Shown here piece by piece: positions 15,512-23,031 of a DNA stretch of 64,000 bases. Each line of letters starts with the position of its first letter. Position 1 is the stretch's first letter. The notes under the pieces were generated by a model. It saw nothing but the letters and a program-made list of their open reading frames with translations, did no database searches and was not told where the DNA came from. The stretch covers positions 1 to 64,000 of the forward strand of contig NZ_BCWI01000005.1 in NCBI RefSeq assembly GCF_001592125.1, given 5' to 3'. The position numbers and the translations under genes were made by a program. The stretch comes from Microbacterium hominis NBRC 15708. GTDB taxonomy: Bacteria > Actinomycetota > Actinomycetes > Actinomycetales > Microbacteriaceae.

Positions 15512-16732
15512 GTGCCCCTCACTCTGCTCCGCAACGTCCGCCCCTGGGCCGCCGACGCGTCCGACGTCCTGCTCGACGCCGACGCCATCCGCGCGATCGG
15601 CGCACCCGGCACGCTGACGGCGCCGGATGCCGTCGCGGTCGACGGAGACGGCGGCATCCTGATCCCGTCGTTCAGCGACGTGCACGTGCATCTCGACTCG
15701 ACGCGGATGGGGCTGCCGTTCCGCCCGAACACCGCGGGCGACACGCGCTGGTCGCACATCATGAACGACCGGGAGAACTGGCGGTCGGCGGAGCGGTCGG
15801 TCGCCGAGCGGGCGACCTACACGCTCGGGCGGATGATCGCGCAGGGGGCGACCCGGGTGCGCAGCCACGCCCAGGTCGACGCCGACTCCGGCCTGGAGAA
15901 GTTCGAGGGCGTCATCGCGGCGCGCGAGGCGCACCGCGACCGCGCGTCCGTCGAGATCGTCGCCTTCCCGCAGGTGGGCATCCACCTCGAGGACGGGGTG
16001 CCCGACCTGCTCGATGTCGCGCTGCGCTCGGGAGCCGACCTCATCGGCGGCATCGACCCGTGCGAGATCGACCGCGACCCGGTGCGCCACCTCGACACCG
16101 TCTTCGACCTCGCCGACCGTCACGGCGTCGGCGTCGACATCCACCTGCACGAGGGCGGCTCGCTGGGCCTTTTCTCCCTCGACCTCGTGCTCGAGCGCAC
16201 CCGCGCACTCGGCATGGCCGGACGGGTCAGCGTGTCGCACGCCTTCTCGCTCGCCGACCGCTCCCCCGGCGTCGACCGCGCGCTCGAGCAGATCGCGGAG
16301 CTCGACGTCGCCCTCACCACGATCGCCCCGAAGGGGTCGCTGTCGGTCCCCCTCGACCTCCCGATCGAGCGGCTGCTGCAGCTCGGGATCCGCGTCGGGC
16401 TCGGGATGGACGGCCAACGCGACTACTGGTCGCCGTGGGGCGACGGCGACATGCTCGAGCGCACGTGGATGCTCGCCTTCACGCAGGGGTTCTCCCGCGA
16501 CGACCTGATCGAGGACTGCCTCGCGATCGCGACCTGGGGCGGCGCGTCGGTGATCGATGCCGACCTGCCGCGCCTCTCCCTCGGCGCGCGCCCGGGCGTC
16601 GCCGTCGGCGACCCGGCCGAGCTGGTCGTCGTCCGCGGCGACACCGCGACCGCCGCCGTCATGGACCGTCTCCCGCAGCGCCTCGTCATCCACCGCGGCC
16701 GCGTCGTGGCCGAGGACGACGACCTGCGATGA
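15512..16732 (+). CDS. Amidohydrolase-family enzyme, cytosine-deaminase-like
   Basis: A 406-residue metal-dependent hydrolase. The HxH metal motif is H58 and H60 in SDVHVHLDST; further metal or substrate positions are visible as HAQVD, VDIHLHEGG, VSHAFSL and the late Asp in GLGMDGQRDYWSPWG, which aligns with the cytosine-deaminase GHDDV...DPWYPLG segment. Such enzymes deaminate or hydrolyse cyclic C-N bonds (cytosine, creatinine, isocytosine and related rings). The GTG at 15512 has AAAGG upstream. It is followed with a 4-base overlap by a racemase-family gene and preceded by the transporter genes, so the substrate is probably an imported heterocycle or cyclic amide. Confidence 0.85.
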   Translation: MPLTLLRNVRPWAADASDVLLDADAIRAIGAPGTLTAPDAVAVDGDGGILIPSFSDVHVHLDSTRMGLPFRPNTAGDTRWSHIMNDRENWRSAERSVAERATYTLGRMIAQGATRVRSHAQVDADSGLEKFEGVIAAREAHRDRASVEIVAFPQVGIHLEDGVPDLLDVALRSGADLIGGIDPCEIDRDPVRHLDTVFDLADRHGVGVDIHLHEGGSLGLFSLDLVLERTRALGMAGRVSVSHAFSLADRSPGVDRALEQIAELDVALTTIAPKGSLSVPLDLPIERLLQLGIRVGLGMDGQRDYWSPWGDGDMLERTWMLAFTQGFSRDDLIEDCLAIATWGGASVIDADLPRLSLGARPGVAVGDPAELVVVRGDTATAAVMDRLPQRLVIHRGRVVAEDDDLR

Positions 16733-17472
16733 CGGCGACGATCCTGGCGGTCAACTGCAACACGGATGCCGCGATGACGGCCGCCATCGCGGCGATCGGC
16801 CAGGCCGCCGCCTCGGCGGGGACGAGCGTCGTGGGCGTCACCCCGTCCTGGGGTCCCGCCTCGGCGGAGGGGTACGTCGAGAGCCTCGTCACGGCCGCGG
16901 CCGTCATGGACGCCGTCGCGAGCCGCACCGACCCGTTCGACGCCGTCGTGATGGCGGGCTTCGGCGAGCACGGCCGGGAGGGGATGCGCCAGCTCGTCCG
17001 CCAGCCGGTCGTCGACATCACGGAGGCGGCCGTGTTCGCCGCCTGCCTGCTCGGGCACCGCTTCGGTATCGTCACCACGGTCGACGCGGCGGTCGCCGGC
17101 ATCCACGACAGTCTCGCCACGATGGGCATGAGCGGCCGGTGCCGATCGGTCCGTGCCGCGGAGGTGCACGTCTCGGCCATCGCCGACGACGTCGCCCGCA
17201 CCGCGGACGCCCTCGAGGCGACCGGACGCGCGGTGCTCGCCGACGGCGCGGACGTGCTCGTGCTCGGCTGCGCCGGATTCGCGGGGCTGGACGCCGAGCT
17301 GGAGCGCCGACTGGGGGTTCCCGTGGTCGACGGCGTCGCCGCCGCCGTGCGGTTCGCGGAGGGTCTGATCGCCCTCGGCAAGCGCACCAGCACGGCGGGG
17401 CCGTATGCACCGCCCCGGGCCGGGAAGGCGTGGCGCGGGCCACGGCTCGGCGCGCTCCACGCGTTCACCTGA
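16729..17472 (+). CDS. Asp/Glu/hydantoin racemase-superfamily protein lacking one catalytic Cys
   Basis: A 247-residue protein of the Asp/Glu racemase superfamily, closest in appearance to hydantoin or allantoin racemases (ILAVNCNTDAAMT at the start). The second catalytic cysteine is present (C181 in VLGCAGFAGLD). The first, normally in an ACFGDPG-type motif, is glycine here (G77 in VMAGFGEHGREG). Arylmalonate decarboxylase has the same glycine-plus-single-cysteine arrangement, so racemisation by the two-base mechanism is unlikely and a lyase, decarboxylase or altered isomerase activity is possible. It is coupled to the amidohydrolase gene by a 4-base overlap and is the last gene of the operon. 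Confidence 0.8.
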   Translation: MTATILAVNCNTDAAMTAAIAAIGQAAASAGTSVVGVTPSWGPASAEGYVESLVTAAAVMDAVASRTDPFDAVVMAGFGEHGREGMRQLVRQPVVDITEAAVFAACLLGHRFGIVTTVDAAVAGIHDSLATMGMSGRCRSVRAAEVHVSAIADDVARTADALEATGRAVLADGADVLVLGCAGFAGLDAELERRLGVPVVDGVAAAVRFAEGLIALGKRTSTAGPYAPPRAGKAWRGPRLGALHAFT

Positions 17473-17502
17473 AACCCTGTTCATGCACAGGGAGCGGCGG
17501 AG

Positions 17503-17508
17503 TAGGAT
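17503..17508 (+). promoter_or_regulatory. -10 element (TAGGAT) of the alpha/beta hydrolase gene, leaderless arrangement
   Basis: TAGGAT lies 6 bases before the ATG at 17515. TTCATG, 17 bases further upstream (17480-17485), is a weak -35 candidate. It overlaps a small CCCTGT...ACAGGG hairpin (17475-17492) that follows the racemase-family gene. Confidence 0.45.
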
Positions 17509-17514
17509 GCGGTC

Positions 17515-18627
17515 ATGACGCTCCTCGACGGCATCACCTCCCGGATCATCGACACCGATCGGCTGCGCGTCGGCATCCTGGAACGGGTCGGCGACGACAC
17601 CGCAGCCGCGGCGGACCAGACGGTCGTCCTCGTCCACGGAAACGTGTCGTCGAGCCTGTTCTGGCAGGAGCTCATGCAGGACCTGCCCAGCGACCTGCGC
17701 GTGATCGCCATCGACCTCCGCGGCTTCGGCGAGTCCGAGAGCACGCCCGTCGACGCGACGCGCGGCGTCCGCGACTTCAGCGACGACGTGTTCGCGACGC
17801 TCCAGGTGCTGGGGCTGGACACCGCCCACCTCGTGGGCTGGTCGATGGGCGGCGGTGTCGTCATGCAGTACGCGATCGATCACCCGGTGCTCTCGCTCAC
17901 CCTGCAGGCGCCCGTCTCGCCCTACGGCTTCGGCGGCACCCGCCGCGACGGATCGCGGCTCACCGACGACGACGCCGGCTGCGGCGGCGGCGCGGCGAAC
18001 CCCGACTTCGTGCAGCGGCTCACCGACCGCGACACGACCGACGAGGCGCCGACGTCGCCGCGGAGCGTCTTCCGCTCGGGCTACGTCGCGCCCGGCTACA
18101 CGAGCGCGCACGAGGACCTCTGGGTCGAGTCGATGAACACCACCTCGACGGCCACGGGCAACTACCCCGGCGACAGCGTCGCGAGCGAGAACTGGCCGGG
18201 GTTCGCCGCCGGCAGCATCGGCGTGCTCAACACGATGGCGCCGCGCTACTTCGACACCTCGGGCATCGTCGACATCGCGCGCAAACCCCCGATCCTCTGG
18301 GTGCGCGGCGACGCGGACGCCATCGTCTCGGACGCGTCGTTCTTCGACCTCAACCACCTCGGCGCGCTCGGGGTGATCCCCGGCTGGCCGGGTGCCGACG
18401 TCGCGCCGGCCCAGGAGATGGTGTCGCAGACCCGCGACGTGCTGGAGGCCTACCGTGCGGCCGGCGGTGCCGTCACCGAGCTCGTGCTCGAGGGCGTCGG
18501 ACACGCGCCGCACCTGGAGCAGCCGGCCGTCTTCCGCCGGGCGCTGCTGGAGAACGTCGGCTACATCGGCCGTCCGGCAGACCCGGCGCCGCCGACCGAG
18601 GCGATCATCCTCAGCTCGTCCGACTGA
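17515..18627 (+). CDS. Alpha/beta hydrolase
   Basis: A 370-residue serine hydrolase of unknown substrate. It shows the oxyanion segment LVHGNVSSSLFW, the nucleophile elbow GWSMGG, a likely acid residue in LWVRGDADAIV and the catalytic histidine in VGHAPHLEQP. An insertion between the nucleophile and the acid strand (about residues 140-270, with CGGGAANPDF and NYPGDSVASENWPGF) forms the lid and determines specificity. No signal peptide is present, so it is cytoplasmic. It has its own leaderless-type promoter and is probably separate from the upstream transporter operon. Confidence 0.88.
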   Translation: MTLLDGITSRIIDTDRLRVGILERVGDDTAAAADQTVVLVHGNVSSSLFWQELMQDLPSDLRVIAIDLRGFGESESTPVDATRGVRDFSDDVFATLQVLGLDTAHLVGWSMGGGVVMQYAIDHPVLSLTLQAPVSPYGFGGTRRDGSRLTDDDAGCGGGAANPDFVQRLTDRDTTDEAPTSPRSVFRSGYVAPGYTSAHEDLWVESMNTTSTATGNYPGDSVASENWPGFAAGSIGVLNTMAPRYFDTSGIVDIARKPPILWVRGDADAIVSDASFFDLNHLGALGVIPGWPGADVAPAQEMVSQTRDVLEAYRAAGGAVTELVLEGVGHAPHLEQPAVFRRALLENVGYIGRPADPAPPTEAIILSSSD

Positions 18628-18657
18628 CCGCGCACCCGCTCCCCGCGATCGGGCGGG

Positions 18658-19125
18658 TCAGCGGCGCGCGTCGAAGAAGTCCCGCAGCAGCGCCCGCGCT
18701 TCGTCCTCCAGGATGCCGCCGACCACCTCGGCGCGCACGGGCAGGCGCCGGTCGCGCAGCACGTCGTACACCGACCCGGCCGCGCCGGCCTTCTCGTCCC
18801 ACGCGCCGAACACGACGCGTCCGATGTGCGCCTGCAGGATGGCCCCCGCGCACATCAGGCAGGGCTCGAGGGTGACCGCGAGCGTGCACCCCTCCAGGTT
18901 CCAGGAGCCGAGGGATGCCGCGGCCTCGCGCAGCGCCACGACCTCGGCGTGGGCGGTGGGATCGGCCGTGGCCTCGCGCCGGTTGCGTCCGACGCCGATC
19001 ACGGTGCCCCCGGCATCCCGCACGACGGCACCCACCGGGATCTCGCCCGCGGCACCGGCCTCGGCGGCGAGCGTGAGCGCGCGACGCAGCGCGCTCTCGT
19101 CGTCGACGCGGATCGGCAGGCTCAC
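18658..19125 (-). CDS. tadA: tRNA adenosine(34) deaminase
   Basis: A 155-residue zinc enzyme that converts A34 to inosine in tRNA-Arg(ACG). The deaminase motifs are complete: HAEVVALREA (zinc His and proton-shuttling Glu) and EPCLMCAGA (two zinc cysteines). The GTG at 19125 is chosen because a minus-strand TACGCT -10 (19137-19132) lies exactly six bases before it, the leaderless layout seen for several genes here; an in-frame ATG at 19164 would lie upstream of that promoter element. The gene is divergent from the WXG-type module. Confidence 0.93.
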   Translation of the reverse strand: MSLPIRVDDESALRRALTLAAEAGAAGEIPVGAVVRDAGGTVIGVGRNRREATADPTAHAEVVALREAAASLGSWNLEGCTLAVTLEPCLMCAGAILQAHIGRVVFGAWDEKAGAAGSVYDVLRDRRLPVRAEVVGGILEDEARALLRDFFDARR

Positions 19126-19144
19126 CCCTTCAGCGTAGGGCGAC

Positions 19145-19166
19145 GGATGGGGAGTTCTCCCCATCC
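19145..19166. promoter_or_regulatory. Perfect palindrome between tadA and the WXG-type gene
   Basis: GGATGGGGA (19145-19153) and TCCCCATCC (19158-19166) are exact inverted copies separated by four bases. The site covers the -35 zone of tadA and lies just upstream of the TAGACT -10 (19187-19192) of the rightward gene. It is a candidate operator in a divergent promoter region, or possibly a cruciform-forming element. Confidence 0.45.
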
Positions 19167-19210
19167 AAGCCCGTCACCGGCAGACCTAGACTCGTGTTCC
19201 GGAGGACACG

Positions 19211-19552
19211 ATGGCGGATCTGGAGCTGAACACCGAGCAGGTGCGCGCGGTGGGCGCGGGACTGTCGCGGATCGCCGCGGAGTTCCAGAACGCGAACGTG
19301 CGCAGCGACCGCACCGCGGAGGCGGTCGGCCACGACGCACTCGCGGAGGCGGTCCGCTCCTTCGCGCACGCGTGGGACGACACCCGCGAGGAGATGACGT
19401 CGTCGATCTCGGGACTCGGCGAGGCGACGACCGCGATCGCCGACACCTTCGAACAGGCCGACCAGGAACTCGCCGCCGCGATGGACGGCACCTCGACGGT
19501 CGGCGCCTCGACACCGGCGGGCGGTGGCCGACGCCCGGAGGCAGCATCGTGA
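19211..19552 (+). CDS. WXG100/ESX-like small helical protein
   Basis: A 113-residue acidic protein with two long predicted helices separated by HAWDDTREEM, which stands where WXG100 proteins carry their W-x-G turn. There are no cysteines and no signal peptide. The size, the helical hairpin and its position directly before a large multidomain effector (GTGA overlap) fit a type VII secretion chaperone or co-secreted partner. The canonical WXG tripeptide is absent, so the assignment to the superfamily is by pattern. GGAGG precedes the ATG, with TAGACT (19187-19192) as a -10. Confidence 0.6.
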   Translation: MADLELNTEQVRAVGAGLSRIAAEFQNANVRSDRTAEAVGHDALAEAVRSFAHAWDDTREEMTSSISGLGEATTAIADTFEQADQELAAAMDGTSTVGASTPAGGGRRPEAAS

Positions 19553-20889
19553 GGCCGGCGGACTGGTCGGCGGCCGGCTTCGGGACGGATCCCGTGCCTG
19601 GCGACCCCGACGGGGTGCGCCAGGGCGGAGGGAACTACCTCCAGATCGCCGACACCATCGGCGACACGGTGCGCGGGCTGCGCACCCTGGATCTCGGCGG
19701 CACCGTGTCGGAGGCCGTCGACGCCCTGGGCGAGACGGCGCGCACGGTTGCCGACGACATCGCTCGGGCCGAGCAACGGTATCGGGCCACCGGCAACGCC
19801 CTCGTCGGCTACGCGGCGGCGCTCGCATCGGCGCAGGACGACTCGCTCGCCGCTCTGCAGCGCGCGCACGCGGCGCAGAACGGCGCCGTCGACGCCCAGC
19901 GGGAGCGGCGACGCTACCTTCACCTCTCGGAGTCGTCCGACGATCCCGCGGAGGCCCTCCGCTACGAGCGCCTCGCCGACGATGCAGGCATCGATTCGCG
20001 CCAGGCCAGCGCCGCCGCAGGCGTCGCTCGTCAGCAGATCCTCGACGCCGCCGCCCGCCGCGACCGGGCCGCGGAAACTGCTCGCGACGAGATCCAGAAC
20101 ACCACCAGCGAGGACGGTCTCAACGACTCCTGGTGGGACGACTGGGGCAAGGACGTCCTGTCCGTCATCACCGATGTCGCCGGTACGATCTCCGCGATCG
20201 CCGGCATCCTCGCCCTCGTGGTGTCGTGGATCCCGGTGATCGGCCAGGCACTCGCGGCCGCATTGCTGCTCGTGGCCGGCATCGCCGCGATCATCAACGC
20301 GGTCGGCAACATCGTGCTGGCCTCGACGGGCGACCGCACGTGGGGAGAGGCCGCCGTGAGCATCGTCGGCGCCGCGCTCGCCGTCATCGGCCTGGGCGGC
20401 GCCGCCCGCGTCGTCGGGAACGTTGCGATGGCGGGCCGTATCAACGCCCAGGCCGCCGCCGAGGTCGCAGCCCGCGGGGGCACCGAGACGTTCGGCGCCC
20501 TGACGGTGCAGCAGGCCATCCGGCTGCGCCCGCAGCAGCTCGCCGAGTCGGAGCGTCTCTGGGCGACGCCGGTGGCCGACCTGGCGAAGGGCGACGACGT
20601 CTTCCGCCTCTACGGCGACGGCGCTGCACAGACCGGCGCCTCCTGGTCGACGCGGGCCCCGTCCACCTTCGGCGACTACCGCAGCGCCCTGGGCCTTCCC
20701 GACGTCAACTCCGCGGAGCGACTCGTCCACGCCACCGTCGACGATGTGGGCGCCGTCGTGCTGCAGCGCCACGCCCTGCCGCTGGACGGGATGCCCGGCG
20801 GCGCCCCGGAGTACATCATCGTCGGGGGCGACCTCGCGTCGAAGGGACTGACGAACGTGACGGACATCGTCTGGTCGGTGGCGCGATGA
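19549..20889 (+). CDS. Putative T7SS-type polymorphic toxin
   Basis: A 446-residue protein starting with GTG, which overlaps the upstream stop by 4 bases. The N-terminal 185 residues are helical with coiled-coil character (LQRAHAAQNGAVDAQRERRRYLHL), like LXG/WXG targeting regions. A hydrophobic glycine-rich central segment (about residues 200-290, VITDVAGTISAIAGILALVVSWIPVIGQALAAALLLVAG read in parts) matches the pretoxin membrane segments of such proteins. The C-terminal ~100 residues (VFRLYGDG...GASWST...YRSALGLPD...LPLDGMPGGAPEYIIVGGD) resemble toxin tips of polymorphic toxins with an R...SWS...LPLDG..GG.PE pattern. The catalytic type is not established. The gene is followed by a small gene in immunity position. 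Confidence 0.6.
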   Translation: MRPADWSAAGFGTDPVPGDPDGVRQGGGNYLQIADTIGDTVRGLRTLDLGGTVSEAVDALGETARTVADDIARAEQRYRATGNALVGYAAALASAQDDSLAALQRAHAAQNGAVDAQRERRRYLHLSESSDDPAEALRYERLADDAGIDSRQASAAAGVARQQILDAAARRDRAAETARDEIQNTTSEDGLNDSWWDDWGKDVLSVITDVAGTISAIAGILALVVSWIPVIGQALAAALLLVAGIAAIINAVGNIVLASTGDRTWGEAAVSIVGAALAVIGLGGAARVVGNVAMAGRINAQAAAEVAARGGTETFGALTVQQAIRLRPQQLAESERLWATPVADLAKGDDVFRLYGDGAAQTGASWSTRAPSTFGDYRSALGLPDVNSAERLVHATVDDVGAVVLQRHALPLDGMPGGAPEYIIVGGDLASKGLTNVTDIVWSVAR

Positions 20890-21203
20890 GGGTCTCGGAG
20901 CTCTCGTTCCCGGTGGCTCTGCGCCTCATCAATACGGTGGCGCCCTTCGACGGCGTCCGCGTGGCCGCGTCGGACGACGCACTGCACGCGGCGGGGGCCT
21001 TCATCGTCTACGACACGGGTGCCGGGCCGCAGTACGGCTACATCGACACGCGCCTGGCCCGCGACGTGCGCGGACGGCGATGGGGCATGGGCCTGCTCTA
21101 CGACGTCGACCCGACCGCATCCGCGGAGAACGTCCGCAGTCCGCTCGACCGGCGGTTCCGCGAGCGCGCGGAGGTCGAGTTCGAAGGCGCCGGAGAGCTT
21201 TAG
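20886..21203 (+). CDS. Small protein in immunity-gene position
   Basis: A 105-residue soluble protein (MRVSELSFPVALRLINTV...) with no recognisable family. It starts within the stop of the putative toxin gene (ATGA overlap), the arrangement expected for a toxin-immunity pair. It contains no transmembrane segment, so if it is an immunity protein it would act in the cytoplasm. The function is assigned only from position. Confidence 0.5.
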   Translation: MRVSELSFPVALRLINTVAPFDGVRVAASDDALHAAGAFIVYDTGAGPQYGYIDTRLARDVRGRRWGMGLLYDVDPTASAENVRSPLDRRFRERAEVEFEGAGEL

Positions 21204-21213
21204 GCTGACAACC

Positions 21214-22302
21214 GTGACCGACGATCCGCTCGCGCCGATCCCCACCGCGCCCGCCGTCGACGTGGGCTCGGAGCGCCTCGCCGCCGCCCTGGCGACGAAC
21301 GATCCGATCGAGATCGGGCGGGCGCTGCGCCACGACGTCGTCGTGATCCCCCTCATGCGTACCCCGGACGGGCAGACACAGACCCTCACGGTGGCCGCCG
21401 ACGACCCCGACGGCGAGCGCCGCTGGGAGTTGCACCTCTTCTCGTCGTCGCAGACCCTCGCGGCCTGGGCGGCGGGTGAGCGCGACGCGGCGGAGTTCGC
21501 ACTGCAACGCGGTCCCGGGCTGGTGCCGCTGCTCGACGCGTACGCGCCGCTGCTGCGTCGTGTGGTGTTCGATCCCGCCGGTCCGCACCCGGTTCACGCC
21601 TCGGCGGCGGACGTGCGCGCCGCCCTCGAACCGCAACCCGGCGACGACGACGTCGCATGGATCACGCAGCAACCCGAGCGCGGGCTGCGCGCCGGCGAGC
21701 GCGTCGTGGGACTCGACCTCTTCCTCGGCGATGACTGGGCCCAGCTCGATCTCACCTCATCCCTCACGATCGACGCCGATGCGAAGGCGATCGTCGACGC
21801 CCAGCTGACCGGGCTTCCTCCTGCGCCGGTGCTGCGCGGGCAGCTGATCGCGTGGCTGCGTCAGTCGGCGCGCACGGCGGCCGGCGCCGGCGGGCGGTCG
21901 ATGGCCTACCTCACCCGTCGAACGACGGATGCCGCGGCGGCCGTGGCGGTCACGGTGTACTGGCAGGAGCTCGGGCCGGCCGGTGCCGACGACCACATGC
22001 TGAGCCTGCGAACCCGCCTCGCGGCCGCGACCGGAACGCAGGACGAGCTCGTCACGGCATCCACCGCTGGCGGCCCCCTGCTGCGTCACACGACGCGGCG
22101 CCTCGGACCCAGTGAGCTGAGCGGACGCCCTGTGGGAGTGATCGACTACTGGCTGCAGTTCCCCGACGGACGCGGCCTCTGCCTGGTGAGCTTCTCGACG
22201 CCGCACGTCGACCAGCTCGACGCCGTGCGCACGCTCAGTGACGCCGTCGTGCTGGCCGCGGCGTGGCAGCTCGCGCCGTCGGACGACGAGGCGGACGCGT
22301 AG
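21214..22302 (+). CDS. SseB-like domain protein
   Basis: A 362-residue protein with an N-terminal region (about residues 15-130: RLAAALATNDPIEIGRAL...VVVIPLM...LHLFSSSQTLAAW) that resembles the SseB N-terminal domain, common in actinobacterial proteins of unknown role. The C-terminal ~200 residues form a second, unassigned domain. The GTG at 21214 follows a TAGGCT -10 by seven bases, so it may have its own leaderless transcript despite lying 10 bases after the upstream gene. It may belong to the toxin module or be independent. Confidence 0.6.
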   Translation: MTDDPLAPIPTAPAVDVGSERLAAALATNDPIEIGRALRHDVVVIPLMRTPDGQTQTLTVAADDPDGERRWELHLFSSSQTLAAWAAGERDAAEFALQRGPGLVPLLDAYAPLLRRVVFDPAGPHPVHASAADVRAALEPQPGDDDVAWITQQPERGLRAGERVVGLDLFLGDDWAQLDLTSSLTIDADAKAIVDAQLTGLPPAPVLRGQLIAWLRQSARTAAGAGGRSMAYLTRRTTDAAAAVAVTVYWQELGPAGADDHMLSLRTRLAAATGTQDELVTASTAGGPLLRHTTRRLGPSELSGRPVGVIDYWLQFPDGRGLCLVSFSTPHVDQLDAVRTLSDAVVLAAAWQLAPSDDEADA

Positions 22303-22305
22303 GCT
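22300..22305 (+). promoter_or_regulatory. -10 element (TAGGCT) of upp, leaderless arrangement
   Basis: TAGGCT overlaps the stop codon of the SseB-like gene and lies 6 bases before the ATG of upp at 22312. No ribosome-binding site is visible. Confidence 0.5.
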
Positions 22306-22311
22306 GACATC

Positions 22312-22944
22312 ATGCGCGTGCACGTTGCCGATCACCCCCTCATCACCCACAAGCTCACGGTGCTGCGCGACGAGCGCACACCGTCGCCGGTGTTCCGCCA
22401 GCTCACCGAGGAGCTGCTGACGCTGCTCGCCTACGAGGCGACCCGCGGCGTGCGTGTCGAGGAGGTCGAGATCCAGACGCCCGTCACGACGACGACCGGG
22501 GTGCGCATCTCCGAGCCGCGTCCCCTCGTGGTGCCGATCCTGCGCGCCGGCCTCGGCATGCTCGACGGCATGGTGAAGCTGCTGCCCACCGCCGAGATCG
22601 GCTTCCTCGGCATGGCGCGCAACGAGGAGACCCTCCAGCCGTACACGTACGCCGAGCGCCTTCCCGGCGACCTCAGCGACCGCCAGTGCTTCGTGCTCGA
22701 CCCGATGCTCGCGACGGGCGGCTCCCTGGGGGCCGCGATCGACTTCCTGTTCGCCCGCGGGGCGCAGGACGTCACCGCGATCTGCATCCTCGGCGCCCCG
22801 GAGGGCGTCGCGAAGATCGAGGAGCTCGTCGGCGACCGCGACGTCACGCTGGTGCTCGGCGCGCTCGACGAGCGGCTGAACGAGAAGGGCTACATCGTGC
22901 CCGGTCTCGGCGACGCCGGCGACCGCCTCTACGGCACCGTCTGA
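22312..22944 (+). CDS. upp: Uracil phosphoribosyltransferase
   Basis: A 210-residue pyrimidine-salvage enzyme making UMP from uracil and PRPP. The PRPP loop is [19 protein letters not shown], the uracil-binding C-terminal region is [16 protein letters not shown], and [10 protein letters not shown] and [14 protein letters not shown] are also typical. The length is standard. The ATG at 22312 follows a TAGGCT -10 by six bases. It converges with corA across a repeat element. Confidence 0.96.
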   Translation: MRVHVADHPLITHKLTVLRDERTPSPVFRQLTEELLTLLAYEATRGVRVEEVEIQTPVTTTTGVRISEPRPLVVPILRAGLGMLDGMVKLLPTAEIGFLGMARNEETLQPYTYAERLPGDLSDRQCFVLDPMLATGGSLGAAIDFLFARGAQDVTAICILGAPEGVAKIEELVGDRDVTLVLGALDERLNEKGYIVPGLGDAGDRLYGTV

Positions 22945-22958
22945 CCCGCCGCCGACGC

Positions 22959-23019
22959 CTTCATCCGTCCGCTCCGGTCGCCATCGCCGCCGCGAAGCGG
23001 CGCCGCGGGACGGACGAAG
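22959..23019. repeat. Inverted-repeat element with TTCATCCGTCC arms, copy 1
   Basis: CTTCATCCGTCC (22959-22970) and GGACGGACGAAG (23008-23019) form arms with one mismatch around a GC-rich inner hairpin (GCCGC...GCGGC). It occupies the gap between the convergent upp and corA genes. A second element with the same arms lies at 30473-30531 between another convergent pair. It probably acts as a bidirectional terminator-like or REP-like element. Confidence 0.65.
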
Positions 23020-23031
23020 CGCGGGTGGCGG

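Noticed and set aside
19211-19552. Canonical ESX WXG100 secretion substrate
   Set aside because: The W-x-G tripeptide is missing (HAWDD instead) and no EccC/EccD secretion genes are in the window, so only WXG-like is claimed.
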